64,000 bases of DNA from Nocardioides pini (lineage in GTDB: Bacteria > Actinomycetota > Actinomycetes > Propionibacteriales > Nocardioidaceae), in NCBI RefSeq assembly GCF_026712185.1, contig NZ_JAPPUX010000002.1:62001-126000 (forward strand), read 5' to 3'. Of the stretch, positions 59,815 to 64,000 are shown in pieces (the stretch's first letter is position 1; every line of letters begins with the position of its first letter). The notes beneath the pieces were generated by a model. It was not told where the DNA came from, searched no databases, and was given only the letters and a program-made list of their open reading frames with translations. A program made the position numbers and the translations under genes.

Positions 59815-60555
59815 GTGAGTGCCTCGACGGCCGCGGGCTCGAGTCGCGGCGCCCGCTACAACATCGGCCAGGTGCTCGACCAGCTGCGAGCGGACTTCCC
59901 CGGGGTCACCATCCCCAAGATCCGCTTCCTCGAGGACCAGGGACTCGTCAAGCCCGAGCGGACCGCCGCCGGCTACCGCAAGTTCTCGGCGGACGACGTG
60001 ACCCGCCTGCGCTACATCCTGACGATGCAGCGTGACCACTACCTGCCGCTGAAGGTGATCGGCGACCACCTCGACGCCATCGACCGCGGCCTCGAGCCGC
60101 CGGCGATCGAGTCGGTCGTGCCGACCGTGCCCAAGGTGGCCCTGAGCGCGGACGGCCTGCCCAGCCCGGAGTCGTTCCGGCGCAGCAGCGACCTGCGGCT
60201 CTCGCGACGTGAGCTGCTCAAGGTCGCCGAGATCAGCGAGGAGCTGCTGGTCGAGCTCGAGCAGTACGGCCTGGTGAGCGCCCGCAGCGGCACCGGACAC
60301 TTCGACAGCGACGCCCTCGTCGTCGCCCAGACCGCCCGGGAGCTCGCCGACTTCGGGTTCGAGCCGCGGCACCTGCGCGCGTTCAAGACGGCCGCGGACC
60401 GCGAGGTCGGGCTCGTCCAGCAGGTCGTCGCCCCCCTCGCCCGGGGCCGCGACGCCGCCGCCCGGGGTCGCGCCGAGGACGCCACGTCCGAGATCGCCGC
60501 GCTGTCGGTGCGCCTGCACGCGACCCTCGTGAAGGTCGGTCTGGACCGCGGCTGA
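59815..60555 (+). CDS. MerR-family regulator (Rv1828-like)
   Basis: 246 residues from GTG 59815. MerR winged helix: YNIGQVLDQLRADFPGVTIPKIRFLEDQGLVKPERTAAGYRKFSADDVTRLRYILTMQRDHYLPLKVIGDHLDAIDRG. The C-terminal half (SRRELLKVAEISEELLVELEQYGLVSARSGTGHFDSDALVVAQTARELADFGFEPRHLRAFKTAADREVGLVQQVV) looks like a second, ligandless MerR-type helical domain. No Cys-based metal site. Lies 3 bases after the FHA gene stop. Likely autoregulates via the nearby inverted repeat (inference). Confidence 0.9.
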   Translation: MSASTAAGSSRGARYNIGQVLDQLRADFPGVTIPKIRFLEDQGLVKPERTAAGYRKFSADDVTRLRYILTMQRDHYLPLKVIGDHLDAIDRGLEPPAIESVVPTVPKVALSADGLPSPESFRRSSDLRLSRRELLKVAEISEELLVELEQYGLVSARSGTGHFDSDALVVAQTARELADFGFEPRHLRAFKTAADREVGLVQQVVAPLARGRDAAARGRAEDATSEIAALSVRLHATLVKVGLDRG

Positions 60556-60608
60556 GCCTCCTGCCCGGGCGCTGCCGTCCGATCAGGGCACGTGAGTAGG
60601 GTGGACGC

Positions 60609-61076
60609 ATGCGCGAAATGGACGTCGTCGGAGTCCGCGTCGAGATGCCCTCGAACCAGCCGATCGTGCTGCTGCGAGAGGTGACGGGGGAGCGCTACCT
60701 CCCCATCTGGATCGGCGCCGTGGAGGCGACGGCGATCGCGTTCGCCCAGCAGGGCGTCACGCCGCCCCGACCGCTCACGCACGACCTGATGCGCGACGTC
60801 CTCGAGGCCACCGGCCAGCGGCTCGACGAGGTCCGCATCGTCGACATGAGGGACGGGGTGTTCTTCGCCCAGCTCGTCTTCGACGGCGGGGCCGAGGTCG
60901 GTGCCCGCCCGTCGGACTCCATCGCGCTCGCGTTGCGCACCGGCTCGCGCATCGTCTGCGCGGAGGCCGTGCTGGACGAGGCCGGTCTCGCGGTGCCCGC
61001 CGAGCAGGAGGACGAGGTCGAGCGGTTCCGCGAGTTCCTCGACCACGTCTCGCCCGACGACTTCGAGGCCCACTGA
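60609..61076 (+). CDS. Bifunctional nuclease-like (BFN/DUF151) protein, Rv1829-like
   Basis: 155 residues. MREMDVVGVRVEMPSNQPIVLLREVTGERYLPIWIGAVEATAIAFAQQGVTPPRPLTHDLMRDVLEATGQRLDEVRIVDMRDGVFFAQLVFD...RPSDSIALALRTGSRIVCAEAVLDEAG is a complete DUF151 domain (PIWIG, RPLTHDL, RPSDSIALAL). The plant homologue has nuclease activity; in actinobacteria the role is unproven. No additional UVR domain. Follows the MerR gene in the conserved order. Confidence 0.93.
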   Translation: MREMDVVGVRVEMPSNQPIVLLREVTGERYLPIWIGAVEATAIAFAQQGVTPPRPLTHDLMRDVLEATGQRLDEVRIVDMRDGVFFAQLVFDGGAEVGARPSDSIALALRTGSRIVCAEAVLDEAGLAVPAEQEDEVERFREFLDHVSPDDFEAH

Positions 61077-61138
61077 CCCGTCGCGCCAGCCCGCCGGCGT
61101 ACGCGCGTCGTGGGGTCTCCCGAGACTCCGGGGTCCCG

Positions 61139-61266
61139 GCTGCGTCATGCGACCCGTCGGTGATGGGTTCGCGTTTGCATGACGCTGGCTGATGCGGGCG
61201 CGGCTGCGTCATGCGAACCGTCGGTGATGGGTTCGCCTTTGCATGACGTTGGCGGATGCGGGCCCG
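61139..61266 (+). repeat. Two tandem copies of a 64-bp hairpin-forming repeat
   Basis: Unit 1 61139-61202, unit 2 61203-61266, differing at only a handful of positions. Inside each unit gtcatgcga(a/c)cc and gggttcgc...gcatgac form an imperfect palindrome, outer arms gtcatgc/gcatgac exact. Located in the gap between the BFN gene and the second MerR gene. Looks like a small mobile palindromic (REP-like) element or a tandem structured 3' UTR. Confidence 0.75.
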
Positions 61267-61276
61267 CGAGACCCTC

Positions 61277-61299
61277 ACCCTCAACCTGAGGTTGAGGGT
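61277..61299. promoter_or_regulatory. Perfect inverted repeat upstream of second MerR gene, candidate operator
   Basis: Arms accctcaacct (61277-61287) and aggttgagggt (61289-61299) are exact reverse complements around a single G. Shares cctcaac/gttgagg with the inverted repeat at 59252-59275 but with a shorter centre. About 160 bases before the MerR GTG start; the region between contains gttgaact and gttgtaact (61345-61370), which may belong to the promoter. Confidence 0.65.
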
Positions 61300-61460
61300 T
61301 GCGACACGCCGCCTCGTGGATGGACAACCCGCCAGATCAGGCTTACGTTGAACTGTCTCTGTTGTAACTCCACCGTTGTGGTTGTCGGTCCCCCGGCGGC
61401 CGGGCGGGCCCTTCCCCCAGGAGTTACCGCTCAGCGGAGGAACTGACCTGGAGGGTCACT

Positions 61461-62072
61461 GTGGCTAGCAACGAGAACGAGCACGGCACCGACGCCGCCC
61501 GCATCAAGGCCGAGGCCGAGGCGGCTGGCCTCGCCGAGGAGCAGGGCCTGCTCTTCGACGACGACGTCTCGCCGCTCCCCAGCGACACCGGCTACCGCGG
61601 TCCGACGGCGTGCAACGCCGCCGGGATCACCTACCGCCAGCTCGACTACTGGGCCCGCACCGGCCTGGTCGAGCCGAGCGTCCGAGGCGCTGCCGGTTCG
61701 GGGTCGCAGCGGCTCTACTCCTTCCGCGACATCCTGATCCTCAAGGTCGTCAAGCGCCTGCTCGACGCCGGCATCTCGCTGCAGCAGATCCGGACGGCGA
61801 CCGCCCACCTGCGTGAGCGCGGCACCGACGACCTGACCCGCGTCACCCTCATGAGCGACGGCGCCTCGGTCTACGAGTGCACCAGCAACGACGAGGTCAT
61901 CGACCTGCTCCAGGGCGGGCAGGGCGTCTTCGGCATCGCCATCGGCGGTGTCTGGCGCGAGATCGAGGGCACGCTCGCCGAGCTGCCGTCGGAGCGCACC
62001 GCGGCCGAGCAGGCGGCACCCGCGCCGAACGACGAGCTCGCCGCCCGCCGCGCCGCCCGGCAGACCGGCTGA
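61461..62072 (+). CDS. MerR-family regulator (Rv1830-like)
   Basis: 203 residues from GTG 61461 behind GGAGGGT. MerR domain: GYRGPTACNAAGITYRQLDYWARTGLVEPSVRGAAGSGSQRLYSFRDILILKVVKRLLDAGISLQQIRTATAHLRERG, followed by a C-terminal regulatory region with VTLMSDGASVYECTSNDEVIDLLQGGQGVFGIAIGGVWREIEGTLAELP, the well-conserved signature of the Rv1830 subfamily (linked to cell division and growth control in mycobacteria). Followed by a terminator-like hairpin. Confidence 0.92.
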   Translation: MASNENEHGTDAARIKAEAEAAGLAEEQGLLFDDDVSPLPSDTGYRGPTACNAAGITYRQLDYWARTGLVEPSVRGAAGSGSQRLYSFRDILILKVVKRLLDAGISLQQIRTATAHLRERGTDDLTRVTLMSDGASVYECTSNDEVIDLLQGGQGVFGIAIGGVWREIEGTLAELPSERTAAEQAAPAPNDELAARRAARQTG

Positions 62073-62101
62073 CCCCGGCTCCGACCCTCCCGTTCCTCCC
62101 T

Positions 62102-62128
62102 GAGGCCGCCCGTCGACCGGGCGGCCTC
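62102..62128 (+). terminator. Rho-independent-type hairpin after second MerR gene
   Basis: Arms gaggccgcccg (62102-62112) and cgggcggcctc (62118-62128) pair perfectly over 11 bases around tcgac. Starts 30 bases after the MerR stop codon. It separates MerR transcription from the riboswitch-controlled gcvP unit. Confidence 0.75.
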
Positions 62129-62169
62129 GGGCATTTCCGTGGTCCTTGGCTAGACTCGGTGCCGCCGAC

Positions 62170-62300
62170 ATCCCATGCGGGAGAGTCGTGGCGCCCGGTC
62201 AGCGAGCGGACGTCGCGCGCCGAAGGGGCAATTCCTCCCCGGAACCTCTCAGGCACCCGGACCGCACTGGGTTGGCACTCTGGAGGTCACCGGACCGACA
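62170..62300 (+). ncRNA. Glycine riboswitch (gcvT-type aptamer) in front of gcvP
   Basis: Conserved words in the right order: gcgggagagtc (62177-62187), cgccgaaggggcaa (62218-62231), ctccccggaacctctcaggcacc (62235-62257), ccggaccg, and gcactctggagg (62275-62286). This is the consensus of a glycine-binding aptamer (GGAGAG ... CGCCGAAGGGGCAA ... CTCTCAGGCA ... ACTCTGGAG). Only one full aptamer is visible. gcvP starts about 50 bases later, with GGGAG as ribosome site. Expected to switch gcvP expression on when glycine is abundant. A -10-like tagact lies at 62151. Confidence 0.9.
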
Positions 62301-62337
62301 GAGGGGGAGGTCCAGCGAGCGACCTCAGGGAGCCTTC

Positions 62338-64000
<1,663 letters not shown>

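Noticed and set aside
61139..61266. CRISPR array
   Set aside because: Only two adjacent units with no distinct spacers and no cas genes in the window.

Overview
The window is high-GC, gene-dense DNA from an actinobacterium, most likely of the Nocardioides/Propionibacteriales type. The lineage call rests on the right end, where the order pgsA-like, DUF881, small basic protein, DUF881, gcvH, garA-like FHA, MerR, BFN/DUF151, MerR, gcvP follows the conserved actinobacterial block known as Rv1822-Rv1832 in Mycobacterium tuberculosis. GTG starts and 4-base ATGA/GTGA overlaps are common throughout.

Layout. 1-1959: 3' part of a TraA/MobF-type conjugative relaxase-helicase, so the left edge belongs to a mobile or formerly mobile element. 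2192-4364: a two-domain cupin protein, a short SARP/BTAD regulator and a small unknown. 4488-31722: an extracellular contractile injection system (eCIS, phage-tail-like particle). Its structural operon reads leftwards from 31722: DUF4255 cap, a beta-sandwich protein, sheath, tube, sheath, tube, DUF5908-like, LysM, gp27-like hub, gp5-like spike, PAAR tip, gp25, baseplate J, gpI-like, four related plate/fibre-like proteins, a 683-aa unknown and an AAA+ ATPase. Facing it on the plus strand are a ~1,375-aa eCIS cargo protein with a variable C-terminal domain, a SuFu-like immunity protein coupled to it by a GTGA overlap, and a coiled-coil protein. 31833-35752: a tyrosinase and its copper-protein-like partner, two more SARP-like regulators, and a Pro/Cys-rich protein, divergent from the eCIS operon.

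35.9-45.1 kb is a patchwork with visibly lower GC in its first part. It holds an SAHH-like Rossmann protein next to a two-TM protein resembling Pycsar membrane effectors (a candidate defence cassette), a long gene-poor stretch, two degenerate tRNA 3'-end sequences about 5.2 kb apart, degenerate direct repeats, a membrane-protein gene cut by an in-frame stop, an SMP-30-like pseudogene, a CoA-binding protein and two head-to-head WS/DGAT acyltransferases.

45.1-56.0 kb looks like ordinary chromosome: anti-sigma-type ATPase, DUF4239 membrane pair, two secreted PLD-like proteins, an ion transporter with a secreted sulfatase, and two CNNM/CBS membrane proteins. 56.0-64.0 kb is the conserved pgsA-to-gcvP block, with two perfect inverted repeats as candidate MerR operators, a tandem 64-bp hairpin repeat, and a glycine riboswitch in front of gcvP, which runs off the right edge.

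All family assignments come from reading motifs and gene order; no search was run.
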